A DNA stretch of 20,398 nt from a virus: positions 1 to 20,398 of the IMG/VR virus record IMGVR_UViG_3300037861_000063; one strand, given 5' to 3'. The translations under genes were made by a program, and so were the position numbers. A model generated the notes under the pieces. That model was not told the DNA's origin. It ran no database searches and was given only the letters and a program-made list of their open reading frames with translations. Below are positions 13,947 through 19,489 of this stretch, in pieces (the stretch's first letter is position 1; each line of letters opens with the position of its first letter).

Positions 13947-14822
13947 ATGAAAAATAAACTTAGAAGGTATCGACTTAGTGATTATCAAGCTTCAAATTTA
14001 GGCTTAGAATTAAAGAAAATTAATCGGTATAGCTTAACCGTAGAGCAAGAAGAAAAGCATTTAAATAGCTTTGCAAACCTAGAAAACACAACAAGGAAAA
14101 GTGTTTTAATAGATGCATTTAACAATCAAGACAATCTTAAACCTTTGCCAAAAAATATAAAGATAAGTAAAACAGGCAAACGTGTTTTAATTATTGGAGA
14201 TTTGCACGAACCATTTTGTTTAAAAAATTATTTAGATCATTGTTTGAAAACTTATTATGATTATAATTGTGACACCGTTATATTTATAGGCGATGTGATA
14301 GATAATCATGCTTCAAGCTACCACGAAACAGACCCAGATGGTCACTCAGCAGGTCAAGAGCTTAAAATTGCAATTCACAACATTAAAAAATGGTACAAAG
14401 CATTTCCTAAAGCATTTGTAACTATTGGAAATCACGATCGTTTAATAATGCGAAAAGCTATGACAAGCGGGTTATCTAAAATGTGGATTAGAGATTATGC
14501 GGAAGTACTAGGTGTTATCGGATGGAAATTTGTAGAGTCTATAGAAATAGATGAAGTTCTTTATATTCATGGCGAAGGAGGAACTGCAAGGAATAGGGCA
14601 AGACGAGACTTGCAAAGCGTTGTGCAAGGACATTTACACACTCAATGCTATGTAGAATGGATTGTAGGGGCTAAATTTAAAATATTTGGTATGCAGGTAG
14701 GTTGTGGCGTTGATAATAAGGCATATGCAATGGCATACGGTAAGAATTACGCTAAACCTGCAATCGCTTGTGGCGTTATAGAAAATGGAATAACAGCTAC
14801 TAATGTTATGATGGAATTGTAA
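13947..14822 (+). CDS. Calcineurin-like metallophosphoesterase
   Basis: A 291-residue protein with the full metal-binding set: D85-x-H87 (GDLHEP), G115-D116-x-x-D119 (GDVID), G161-N-H-D164, H208-G and G228-H-L-H231. These are the canonical residues of dinuclear-metal phosphoesterases, so it should hydrolyse a phosphoester; the substrate is not visible. Residues 1-75 lie before the catalytic core and are basic and helical, of unknown role. In phages such enzymes have been proposed as nucleases, phosphatases of nucleotides or counter-defence factors. It stands alone between the lysis cassette and the early promoter, with a terminator about 80 bp after its stop. Confidence 0.85.
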   Translation: MKNKLRRYRLSDYQASNLGLELKKINRYSLTVEQEEKHLNSFANLENTTRKSVLIDAFNNQDNLKPLPKNIKISKTGKRVLIIGDLHEPFCLKNYLDHCLKTYYDYNCDTVIFIGDVIDNHASSYHETDPDGHSAGQELKIAIHNIKKWYKAFPKAFVTIGNHDRLIMRKAMTSGLSKMWIRDYAEVLGVIGWKFVESIEIDEVLYIHGEGGTARNRARRDLQSVVQGHLHTQCYVEWIVGAKFKIFGMQVGCGVDNKAYAMAYGKNYAKPAIACGVIENGITATNVMMEL

Positions 14823-14840
14823 TTTTAGTAACGCATTAAA

Positions 14841-14905
14841 TACCGTTAGTTTAAGTAAAATTAGGATTCATTTCTTAGATGAGAGTTAGAAAATATCTCA
14901 CGGTA
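14841..14905 (+). ncRNA. Candidate structured RNA segment upstream of a terminator
   Basis: TACCG at 14841-14845 is complementary to CGGTA at 14901-14905, enclosing a hairpin TGAGA (14880-14884) / TCTCA (14896-14900) directly adjacent, so the two helices could stack. The stem runs straight into the terminator at 14905. It may be the 3' untranslated end of the phosphoesterase transcript or a small RNA. No known RNA family recognised; two short stems in A/T-rich DNA can arise by chance. Confidence 0.25.
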
Positions 14906-14935
14906 AACCCGCTAATTAAATTTGGTGGGTTTTTT
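14905..14935 (+). terminator. Intrinsic terminator closing the late region
   Basis: AAACCCGCTAA (14905-14915) pairs with TTGGTGGGTTT (14922-14932), 11 pairs with two wobbles, and runs into a T-tract to 14935. The hairpin resembles the terminator after the capsid gene (AAACCC...GGGTTT). It divides the lysis and phosphoesterase genes from the early region. Confidence 0.85.
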
Positions 14936-14973
14936 ATTGTCTTAAATTTTTGTTAAATTAATTAATAAAAGTA

Positions 14974-15003
14974 TTGTTTAAATAACCTTATAAACTATCT
15001 TTG
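14974..15003 (+). promoter_or_regulatory. Bacteroidetes-type promoter of the early region
   Basis: TTG (14974-14976), 19-bp spacer, TATCTTTG (14996-15003): an exact TTG/TAnnTTTG match with about 15 nt to the ATG at 15025 from the expected start. The -33 region carries the 13-mer AAAGTATTGTTTA (14968-14980) that is also present in both minus-strand moron promoters. Confidence 0.78.
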
Positions 15004-15024
15004 TAGAAACAAAAAGCTTTAATT

Positions 15025-15243
15025 ATGGAACAATTGACAATTAATTACGAAGGTTTAGATTTTACGGTTTGGGGATATTATACAAAAGAGCATAGACCTA
15101 TATCATATTATGAAAGACCCGAGGATGCAGATTTTGATATTAGAGAAGTATATTTATCAGATGACAACATTATTGAATTATTAAAAGAATATGTTGTAGA
15201 TAAGCTTCAAGAATTAGCATTAGAACAATTAAAAAATAAATAA
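15025..15243 (+). CDS. Unknown 72-aa early protein
   Basis: An acidic protein (MEQLTINYEGLDFTVWGYY...) with an aromatic strand-rich first half, a polar Y-E-R-P-E-D-A-D-F-D-I-R-E-V-Y middle and a C-terminal helix (NIIELLKEYVVDKLQELALEQLKNK). No family recognised. It is the first gene after the early promoter, so probably among the first expressed. The start has the AAATTATG-like context (TTTAATTATGG) common in this region. Confidence 0.7.
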   Translation: MEQLTINYEGLDFTVWGYYTKEHRPISYYERPEDADFDIREVYLSDDNIIELLKEYVVDKLQELALEQLKNK

Positions 15244-15244
15244 T

Positions 15245-15361
15245 ATGAGAGAAGTAGAAAAATTTTACGATTGGTTATTAAAGTGTAAAAATGTTTATTT
15301 AAGTGACAATAATAAAATTAATAATTCATTCTTAATAGTTTTAGAAAATGGAAAGCAATAG
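15245..15361 (+). CDS. Unknown 38-aa protein
   Basis: A short ORF fills the gap between two early genes: MREVEKFYDWLLKCKNVYLSDN... to the TAG at 15359. Its start follows the previous stop by 1 bp and its end overlaps the next gene by 14 bp, a coupling pattern that supports real translation. No motif or family recognised. Confidence 0.5.
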   Translation: MREVEKFYDWLLKCKNVYLSDNNKINNSFLIVLENGKQ

Positions 15362-15584
15362 AGATGTTTTTTTAAAAATGACCGAGGAACACTATATGAA
15401 TATTCCTTCGCTAACTAGAGAGATGTTTTTGACATCTAAAAGAATTGACAGCGATAGTTATGATTGGCAAGAAAATATGAAAGACGAGTTTTTCTCTAAT
15501 CTTTACTATTTAAAAAAAGAAGCGGCAAAAAAGCTAGAAGAAAGACAGTACCAACTTAGAGAATTAAGAATTAAAAATAAATAG
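15348..15584 (+). CDS. Unknown 78-aa early protein
   Basis: A highly charged, mostly helical protein (MESNRDVFLKMTEEHYMN...) ending in KKEAAKKLEERQYQLRELRIKNK, a likely coiled coil. No catalytic or membrane feature. It lies 2 bp upstream of the ERF annealing-protein gene and is probably co-translated with it. Conserved small proteins of this kind are common in early phage operons; the function is not known. Confidence 0.65.
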   Translation: MESNRDVFLKMTEEHYMNIPSLTREMFLTSKRIDSDSYDWQENMKDEFFSNLYYLKKEAAKKLEERQYQLRELRIKNK

Positions 15585-15586
15585 TT

Positions 15587-16126
15587 ATGAAAAATATTAT
15601 TATTGCATTGCTAAAAGCACAGAGAGAAATGGGTAACGCAACAAAAGACAATGTTAACCCTTTTTTTAAATCAAAATACGCAGATTTAAACAGCGTTAGA
15701 GAAGCTGTCACTCCTTTACTTAACGCTAATGGAATTGTAGTATTACAGCCTATGTGTACAATAGATGGAAGTGAATATGTAAAGACAGTTTTAATGCACG
15801 AAAGCGGAGAAGTTTTAGAGAGTTACACTAAAATTATTTGCAAGTCTCAAAACGATCCTCAGGCATACGGTAGCGGTGTTACTTATGCTAGAAGATATGG
15901 TTTGCAATCATTTATGAGCATTGGAGCAGATGACGACGATGGAAATAAAGCAAGTAAAGCAGAAGTTTTTAAGCCAACTAAAGAGCAAATATCTAATGAA
16001 TTGTTAATTGCAAATGCTGAAAATTTAGAAAGTTTATCTAAAATATTTAAATCGTTTGACTTACAAGAACAGAAAAGATTAACTAAGTTTACAACTGAAA
16101 GAAAATTAGAATTAACAATTAAATAA
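15587..16126 (+). CDS. erf: ERF-family single-strand annealing protein
   Basis: A 179-residue protein with the ERF-family signatures: NPFFKSKYADLNSVREAVTP near the N terminus, N-G-I-V-V-L-Q-P, then V-L-M-H-x-S-G-E, and finally DPQAYGSGVTYARRYGLQSFMSIGADDDDGN (residues about 90-123). ERF proteins (P22 Erf) form rings on single-stranded DNA and anneal complementary strands in phage recombination and genome circularisation. The C-terminal 55 residues are helical and charged. It precedes a gene for an SSB-like protein, the usual partner, separated by one small unknown gene. Confidence 0.9.
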   Translation: MKNIIIALLKAQREMGNATKDNVNPFFKSKYADLNSVREAVTPLLNANGIVVLQPMCTIDGSEYVKTVLMHESGEVLESYTKIICKSQNDPQAYGSGVTYARRYGLQSFMSIGADDDDGNKASKAEVFKPTKEQISNELLIANAENLESLSKIFKSFDLQEQKRLTKFTTERKLELTIK

Positions 16127-16133
16127 ATAAATT

Positions 16134-16379
16134 ATGCTAGTTTTAAGTAAAAATTTAGAAGAAGGTATCGACGCAAGAGACATGAAAGATGGCGAAATTG
16201 CTGTTGTTGTTTCAGGAACTTACAAAAATATAATAGTTCAAAGGTATGAAGATATTTTAATTTCATTAGGAAATGAAAGCGGTAATTCTTACTCCTTTAT
16301 TTTAAATCGTAGTCGTTGCGAAGAAGGAAAGATGTTTGTAAGAGTCTTACACAAAGGAGAAACATTAACAATTAAATAA
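16134..16379 (+). CDS. Unknown 81-aa protein between ERF and SSB-like genes
   Basis: A mostly beta protein (MLVLSKNLEEGIDARDMKDGEIAVVV...) ending in a strand (MFVRVLHKGETLTIK). Its place between an annealing protein and an SSB-like protein suggests a role in DNA replication or recombination, or an accessory to them, but no motif shows this. Intergenic gaps are 7 bp on each side. The start context is AAATTATG. Confidence 0.65.
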   Translation: MLVLSKNLEEGIDARDMKDGEIAVVVSGTYKNIIVQRYEDILISLGNESGNSYSFILNRSRCEEGKMFVRVLHKGETLTIK

Positions 16380-16386
16380 TTAAATT

Positions 16387-16713
16387 ATGGACATTTTAGG
16401 TAAAGTTATCTTATTAGGAGAAACAATCACAGTAGGAAGTGCTGGAACATTTAAAAAACGAACTATAGTAGTTGAGACAAGCGAACAATATGCACAGAGT
16501 ATTCCTATAGATTTTGTGCAGGATAAATGTAATATCCTTAACGCTTATAAAGTAGGAGACAACGTATAGATAGGAATAAAAATTAGGGGTAACAAATATA
16601 ACGGAAAATACTACGTATCTTTAAATGGATGGAACATAAATAAGACAGATAAATCAAGTACAACAGTAAAATATACGGAAGTAGTTGATGAATTAACTGA
16701 TTTGCCATTTTAA
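16387..16713 (+). pseudogene. DUF3127-type single-stranded DNA-binding protein, interrupted by in-frame TAG
   Basis: Codons 1-60 give MDILGKVILLGETITVGSAG... and FVQDKCNILNAYKVGDNV, the N-terminal half of DUF3127 (an OB-fold, SSB-like family common in Bacteroidetes phages). A TAG at 16567-16569 stops it where the family continues with a lysine or similar. The same frame then runs on as IGIKIRGNKYNGKYYVSLNGW and ends VVDELTDLPF before TAA at 16711. That last stretch is an acidic tip like the D-D-x-P-F tail of SSB proteins, which recruits partners. So 108 codons form one complete SSB-like protein with one nonsense codon: decay, sequence error or readthrough. No ATG lies in the second half to restart from. 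Confidence 0.8.
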
Positions 16714-16726
16714 AAATAAAAAAAAA

Positions 16727-16885
16727 TTGAAGTATAACAAAGAGCAAAAGTATATTTTAAAACTTACAGGAGGTCAATCATTTAGAGGTGGATTTCCAAA
16801 AAACACACCTACATTTGTAATAAAAGATGGTTTTAAAATAATAGAAAGTAAAATGAACAATTTAATAAATAATAAAATGAAGTAG
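16727..16885 (+). CDS. Possible 52-aa small protein, TTG start
   Basis: After the SSB-like gene a TTG at 16727 opens LKYNKEQKYILKLTGGQSFRGG... to TAG at 16883-16885. Residues look protein-like (strand, then GGQSFRGGFPKN), and the ORF is positioned in the operon order, but there is no ATG near the 5' end and no family. It may instead be the tail of a decayed gene. Confidence 0.35.
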   Translation: MKYNKEQKYILKLTGGQSFRGGFPKNTPTFVIKDGFKIIESKMNNLINNKMK

Positions 16886-16893
16886 TGTTAAAA

Positions 16894-17008
16894 AGCCTTT
16901 CAATACATAAAGGCTGGGTCAGAGGTGCAAACAGATAATTTTTATTTTAATTATTGAGATTTTTACGAATTAAATTATCGGGTTATAGGTTTCGAATACC
17001 ATTGCATC
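16894..17008 (+). ncRNA. Candidate structured intergenic element
   Basis: Three nested or adjacent helices fill the gap before the gene at 17024. AGCCTTT / AAAGGCT is a hairpin (16894-16900 / 16909-16915, 8-nt loop). GGTGCAA (16924-16930) pairs with TTGCATC (17002-17008), 7 pairs with one G-T. Inside it, GATAATT (16934-16940) pairs with AATTATC (16973-16979), and GGT-TTCGAAT-ACC (16988-17000) forms a small loop with the T-loop-like sequence TTCGAAT. The element is GC-richer than its surroundings. It could be a leader RNA for the 17024 gene or a repeat of the type seen at 19352; it does not make a valid tRNA. Confidence 0.35.
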
Positions 17009-17023
17009 ACTAAAATTAAAATT

Positions 17024-17419
17024 ATGATAGACGAATATAAAGTTAAACTAGGAGATGTTTACAAAATTGGTTATAATAAAAAGATAATTGTTACAGAACA
17101 TAATTGGTTTTCTATAAACTATAAACAATTAGAAAGATTACCTTTAGATAATTTAGTTTTAATGTCTTTTGGTTTTAAGCAATCTTTAGATTTGTTAACT
17201 TATATTTTAAATGATTTTGAAATTATCACAAACGAGTTTAGATTTAAAGATTTAAATTACCAAAAAATTAACAATATTTATTATAATAATGGTTTTGAAT
17301 TTAAAGTTATAAATCAATTCTTTTATAAAAACGAGTTAATGTCTCCTGTTATTTTTGCTGATGAATTGCAAAGCATTTATTTTATGCTTACTAAAAAAAA
17401 ATTAAAATATAAATTATGA
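17024..17419 (+). CDS. Conserved Bacteroidetes-phage hypothetical protein, 131 aa
   Basis: The protein shows the order LGDVYKI..., an L-P-L-x-N-L-V-L-M-S-F-G-F turn, a central strand pair, and the C-terminal motif F-A-D-E-L-Q-S-I-Y-F-M-L-T near the end. This E-L-Q-x-x-Y-F-x-L-T ending with an upstream P-L-T/L-x-x-x-L-x-x-x-G-F segment marks a very common Bacteroidetes phage and prophage family without known function, which I recognise by its ending. The stop overlaps the next start (ATGA). Confidence 0.7.
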   Translation: MIDEYKVKLGDVYKIGYNKKIIVTEHNWFSINYKQLERLPLDNLVLMSFGFKQSLDLLTYILNDFEIITNEFRFKDLNYQKINNIYYNNGFEFKVINQFFYKNELMSPVIFADELQSIYFMLTKKKLKYKL

Positions 17420-17622
17420 TTCCATTATACTACTGCAAAGTTTGTAACGAAAAATACGGGTACAAGCAAAATTCAATTAATTGCTGCTTACCAAAATGGA
17501 TTAAATTAAAGGAGCTTTATGAGCCAACTATAGCTCAGTACCAAAAAAGTTATTACGAGCGTAAAAGCGAAGTTATTAAGGCTCAAAGCGCAATTAATTA
17601 TAGTAAAAGTAAATTAAAATAA
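17416..17622 (+). CDS. Small Cys-rich protein, 68 aa, possible zinc knuckle
   Basis: The N-terminal 25 residues hold four cysteines (C7-x-x-C10 and C23-C24 in YYCKVCNEKYGYK...NCCLPKW), a pattern that could bind one zinc, though the closing pair is adjacent rather than C-x-x-C. The rest is a charged helix (SYYERKSEVIKAQSAINYSKSKLK). No family recognised. It is translationally coupled to the upstream gene by an ATGA overlap. Confidence 0.6.
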   Translation: MIPLYYCKVCNEKYGYKQNSINCCLPKWIKLKELYEPTIAQYQKSYYERKSEVIKAQSAINYSKSKLK

Positions 17623-17628
17623 AAAATT

Positions 17629-17880
17629 ATGATTAAAGAAATTAAATTAACAAAAAGTGATGAAGAAAATCTTTTTATAAATATTAAAAACGAAATTATT
17701 TTAAAACTACAACATATTAAATATACAGGACACCTTGATGACTTAGGAAATGAAATAGGAATGGCTGTATCTAACCATATTTGTCAAAAAGAAAAATCAT
17801 TAAATATATTTGGTTTTGATAAAGAATCTTTTATTGATGGGTTTAAGCATGGTTCTTCATTAAAAGATGGAACTCATTAA
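17629..17880 (+). CDS. Unknown 83-aa protein
   Basis: MIKEIKLTKSDEENLFINIKNEII... is helical, with H-L-D-D-L-G-N-E-I-G and a C-terminal F-D-K-E-S-F-I-D-G-F-K-H-G motif. This looks like a short regulatory or accessory protein of an early operon; no family recognised. The start has the AAAAATTATG context typical of this region. It is the last gene before the regulatory leader at 17934-18043. Confidence 0.6.
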   Translation: MIKEIKLTKSDEENLFINIKNEIILKLQHIKYTGHLDDLGNEIGMAVSNHICQKEKSLNIFGFDKESFIDGFKHGSSLKDGTH

Positions 17881-17933
17881 AATATTAATAAAAATAAAAG
17901 TTTAAAAAATACTTTTAATTAATAAAATAGTTG

Positions 17934-17941
17934 TATATTTG
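17934..17941 (+). promoter_or_regulatory. -7 element (TATATTTG) of the replication-gene leader
   Basis: TATATTTG fits TAnnTTTG exactly and sits 7 bp before the first hairpin, so the transcript should start close to 17948. The -33 region (ACTTTT about 20 bp upstream) lacks a clear TTG, so strength or regulation may depend on an activator. Confidence 0.55.
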
Positions 17942-17957
17942 AAATCAGATACTATCT

Positions 17958-17996
17958 ATGGTGGATTTAGTATCATATAAGATTTATAATTGTTAA
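17958..17996 (+). CDS. Candidate 12-codon leader peptide (MVDLVSYKIYNC)
   Basis: Within the leader, ATG at 17958 opens MVDLVSYKIYNC and TAA ends it at 17994-17996, touching the first bases of the terminator stem (17995). The start codon lies inside the ATGGTGG loop that can pair with CCACCAT in the terminator hairpin. A translating ribosome would open hairpin 1 and reach the terminator stem, the arrangement used in translation-coupled attenuation. Translation itself is unproven; such short ORFs are common by chance. Confidence 0.35.
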   Translation: MVDLVSYKIYNC

Positions 17997-18043
17997 CCTT
18001 AATAGGAGTAGAGCCACCATCTCGAAACTATTAAGGTTTTTTT
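17995..18043 (+). terminator. Intrinsic terminator in the replication-gene leader
   Basis: AACCTTAATAG (17995-18005) pairs perfectly with CTATTAAGGTT (18028-18038), 11 bp, and is followed by T18037-18043. It ends 13 bp before the ATG at 18057, so transcripts from the 17934 promoter and the upstream operon must pass it to express the gene. Confidence 0.82.
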
Positions 18044-18056
18044 ATTTTATAAAATT

Positions 18057-18761
18057 ATGGCAAAAGAACTTCCTTATTTTAAATTTGAACCTGCACAATG
18101 GGAAAGTGGAAACATTCAAATTTGTTCTCACCAAGAAAAAGGTGTATTTTTAGATTTATGCTCTTTATATTGGTTAAGACTTGGAGATTTACCATATAAA
18201 TTAGCTATTCAAAAAGTATGCGGTGGCAATGCGGTCGAATTAGATTCGCTTTACGCAGAAAAAATATTTGATATAATAGATGATAGTATTTTTATAAGTT
18301 TTCTTTCAGAACAGTTAGAAGAGTTTGAAGATGTAAGTAAAAAAAACAGTAAAAACGCAAAAGAAGGATGGGAAAAGCGTCGTAAACAAAGAGATAAAAG
18401 CGAGCGCAATGCGACCGCATTAAATTCGCAATGCGAAAGTGATGCCATAAGAGAAGATAACATAATAGAAGATAAGATAAATAACAACCTGTTGGTTGAT
18501 TGGGTGGCACTTTTAAAATTCTTTAATGATGTAACAGGAAGAAACTTTAAAGTTGTAACCGTGAAAGCTAAAAAACAAATAAAAGACAGATTAAAAGAGG
18601 GATATGTAAAAGCTGATATTATAAATGCTATTAATAATTGCTTCTTAGATAAATATCATCAAGAAAATCCTCACTTCTTAACTCTTGAATTTATAAGCCG
18701 AAGTGATAAAATGGAGAAGTACGCAACTGATGCTTTAAAAACTAAAACAACAAAAAAATAA
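18057..18761 (+). CDS. Replication initiator-like protein with conserved phage C-terminal domain
   Basis: A 234-residue protein in two parts. Residues 1-90 (YFKFEPAQWESGNIQICSHQEKGVFLDLCSLYWLR...) match the N-terminal winged-helix-like domain of phage replication proteins of the DUF1376/DUF4373 type. A charged linker (SKKNSKNAKEGWEKRRKQRD) follows. Residues about 150-228 (LLKFFNDVTGRNF..., INNCFLDKYH, PHFLTLEFISRSDKMEKY) match the phage conserved C-terminal domain found with DnaD-like initiators. It probably recruits the host helicase or loads it at the phage origin. It is preceded by a terminator-bearing leader (17948-18043), so its level seems to be controlled. Confidence 0.82.
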   Translation: MAKELPYFKFEPAQWESGNIQICSHQEKGVFLDLCSLYWLRLGDLPYKLAIQKVCGGNAVELDSLYAEKIFDIIDDSIFISFLSEQLEEFEDVSKKNSKNAKEGWEKRRKQRDKSERNATALNSQCESDAIREDNIIEDKINNNLLVDWVALLKFFNDVTGRNFKVVTVKAKKQIKDRLKEGYVKADIINAINNCFLDKYHQENPHFLTLEFISRSDKMEKYATDALKTKTTKK

Positions 18762-18790
18762 TATAAATATTAACAATTAAATTATAAAAT

Positions 18791-18967
18791 ATGAAAAAAT
18801 TTAGATTTATTTTAGCTTTATTATTTATTACAGAAGTAATAGTAGGAATCATGCATATTGTTATAGGAGTTTTTTTAAAAGAGACTTACCCGTTGATAAT
18901 GTATATAATTATGCCTTTAGCTATTCTAGCTTGTGTTTTATTAACCTTTATTTTTTCCTATTCTTGA
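18791..18967 (+). CDS. Small two-span membrane protein, 58 aa
   Basis: ATG at 18791 (MKKFRFILALLFITEVIVGI...) to TGA at 18965. The first 30 residues after a basic start are hydrophobic (ALLFITEVIVGIMHIVIGVFL) and a second span covers residues about 34-54 (PLIMYIIMPLAILACVLLTF), joined by LKETY. It is probably an inner membrane protein of unknown role. Upstream context AAAATATG fits the region's initiation pattern. A possible accessory element boundary begins 28 bp downstream. Confidence 0.6.
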   Translation: MKKFRFILALLFITEVIVGIMHIVIGVFLKETYPLIMYIIMPLAILACVLLTFIFSYS

Positions 18968-18994
18968 TTGGATAATCAGGGGTTAAGCTTAGTG

Positions 18995-19005
18995 ATAACG
19001 TTATG
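18995..19005. repeat. Palindrome at the left edge of the first cassette-like unit
   Basis: ATAACGTTAT (18995-19004) is a perfect palindrome. Its right part CGTTATG (18999-19005) is complementary to CATAACG at 19352-19358, after the gene at 19060-19344. In the cassette model it is the left boundary of that unit. Confidence 0.45.
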
Positions 19006-19059
19006 CGGCTTTGTGATGTTGCCGAAACAAACACACCTAAACCTTTAAATTTAAGACAA

Positions 19060-19344
19060 ATGATTGAATATAAAAACAATAACAAAGATAACTACAAAGA
19101 CGGCAATATAATCAAAACCGCTGTTATGGTTAGTTCTTTATTTGACAAAAATGGTAAATGTATAAACGACAAAGAAACTTACTTTGATCAAAAAGGTGAT
19201 TTGATAGAATGGATTTTAATATCTAATGATTACGATAAATTCCCTGTTAAAAGTGATATTGTAAAAATGCATTATGCAGAAAATTACGCTGAAGAAACTC
19301 ACGGAAATTATTGTGCAAGAACGTTATTTTACCGTGGGTATTAG
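19060..19344 (+). CDS. Unknown 94-aa protein in a cassette-like unit
   Basis: Start chosen at ATG 19060 (MIEYKNNNKDNYKDGN...), because the earlier in-frame ATG at 19003 falls inside the palindromic repeat boundary; the intervening 19 codons might still be coding. The protein has a D-K-N-G-K-C-I-N-D-K-E-T-Y-F-D turn region and a C-terminal H-Y-A-E-N-Y-A-E-E-T-H-G-N-Y block. No family recognised. It is bounded by complementary heptamers (18999 and 19352). Accessory genes in such positions are often variable between related phages. Confidence 0.55.
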   Translation: MIEYKNNNKDNYKDGNIIKTAVMVSSLFDKNGKCINDKETYFDQKGDLIEWILISNDYDKFPVKSDIVKMHYAENYAEETHGNYCARTLFYRGY

Positions 19345-19351
19345 AATTGAC

Positions 19352-19461
19352 CATAACGTTTTGCGTGTATAGTAAGTAGCGGATTAGAAATCCAAAACTT
19401 TCAGCAAGCAAAGAACTTAATTATAAACTAAACCCGCTTTTTTGCCAAACAATTGTTATGT
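19352..19461 (+). repeat. attC-like imperfect palindrome
   Basis: The element folds on itself through nested pairs: CATAAC at the start (19352) with GTTATG at the end (19455-19460), GTTTTGC with GCCAAAC (one mismatch), AGCGG (19378-19382) with CCGCT (19434-19438), with a separate hairpin GGATT-AGA-AATCC (19381-19393) competing for part of it. Length about 110 nt. The wording (ACGTTTTGCGTGTAT, CTTTCAGCAAGCA, GCCAAAC) resembles intergenic repeats I recall from Flavobacteriia genomes; that recollection is unchecked. No T-tract, so not a terminator. It lies between two small genes. Confidence 0.55.
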
Positions 19462-19489
19462 GATTAAAGGGTTATTAAAAATTAAAATT

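Larger units (their letters stand above)
17948..18043 (+). ncRNA. Leader RNA with kissing-loop hairpins, candidate attenuator
   Basis: Hairpin 1: GATACTA (17948-17954) / TAGTATC (17968-17974), 13-nt loop containing ATGGTGG (17958-17964). Hairpin 2 is the terminator stem (17995-18005 / 18028-18038); in its 22-nt loop a GAG/CTC mini-stem (18011-18013 / 18021-18023) presents the 7-nt loop CCACCAT (18014-18020). That loop is perfectly complementary to ATGGTGG of hairpin 1, allowing a 7-bp kissing contact. The RNA would be about 96 nt, ending in 7 Ts, directly upstream of the replication-initiator-like gene at 18057. It could be an attenuator in that gene's leader or a separate small RNA. No known family recognised by me. 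Confidence 0.6.

Noticed and set aside
16924-17010. Possible tRNA: about 85 nt between complementary 7-mers with a TTCGAAT loop
   Set aside because: The T-stem has only three pairs, no D-loop GG or normal D-arm is present, and no 5-7-5 anticodon arm can be drawn.
19003-19059. Alternative start at ATG 19003 for the 19060 gene
   Set aside because: It falls in the palindromic boundary ATAACGTTATG; kept only as a possibility. The ATG at 19060 removes 19 residues of doubtful coding sequence.
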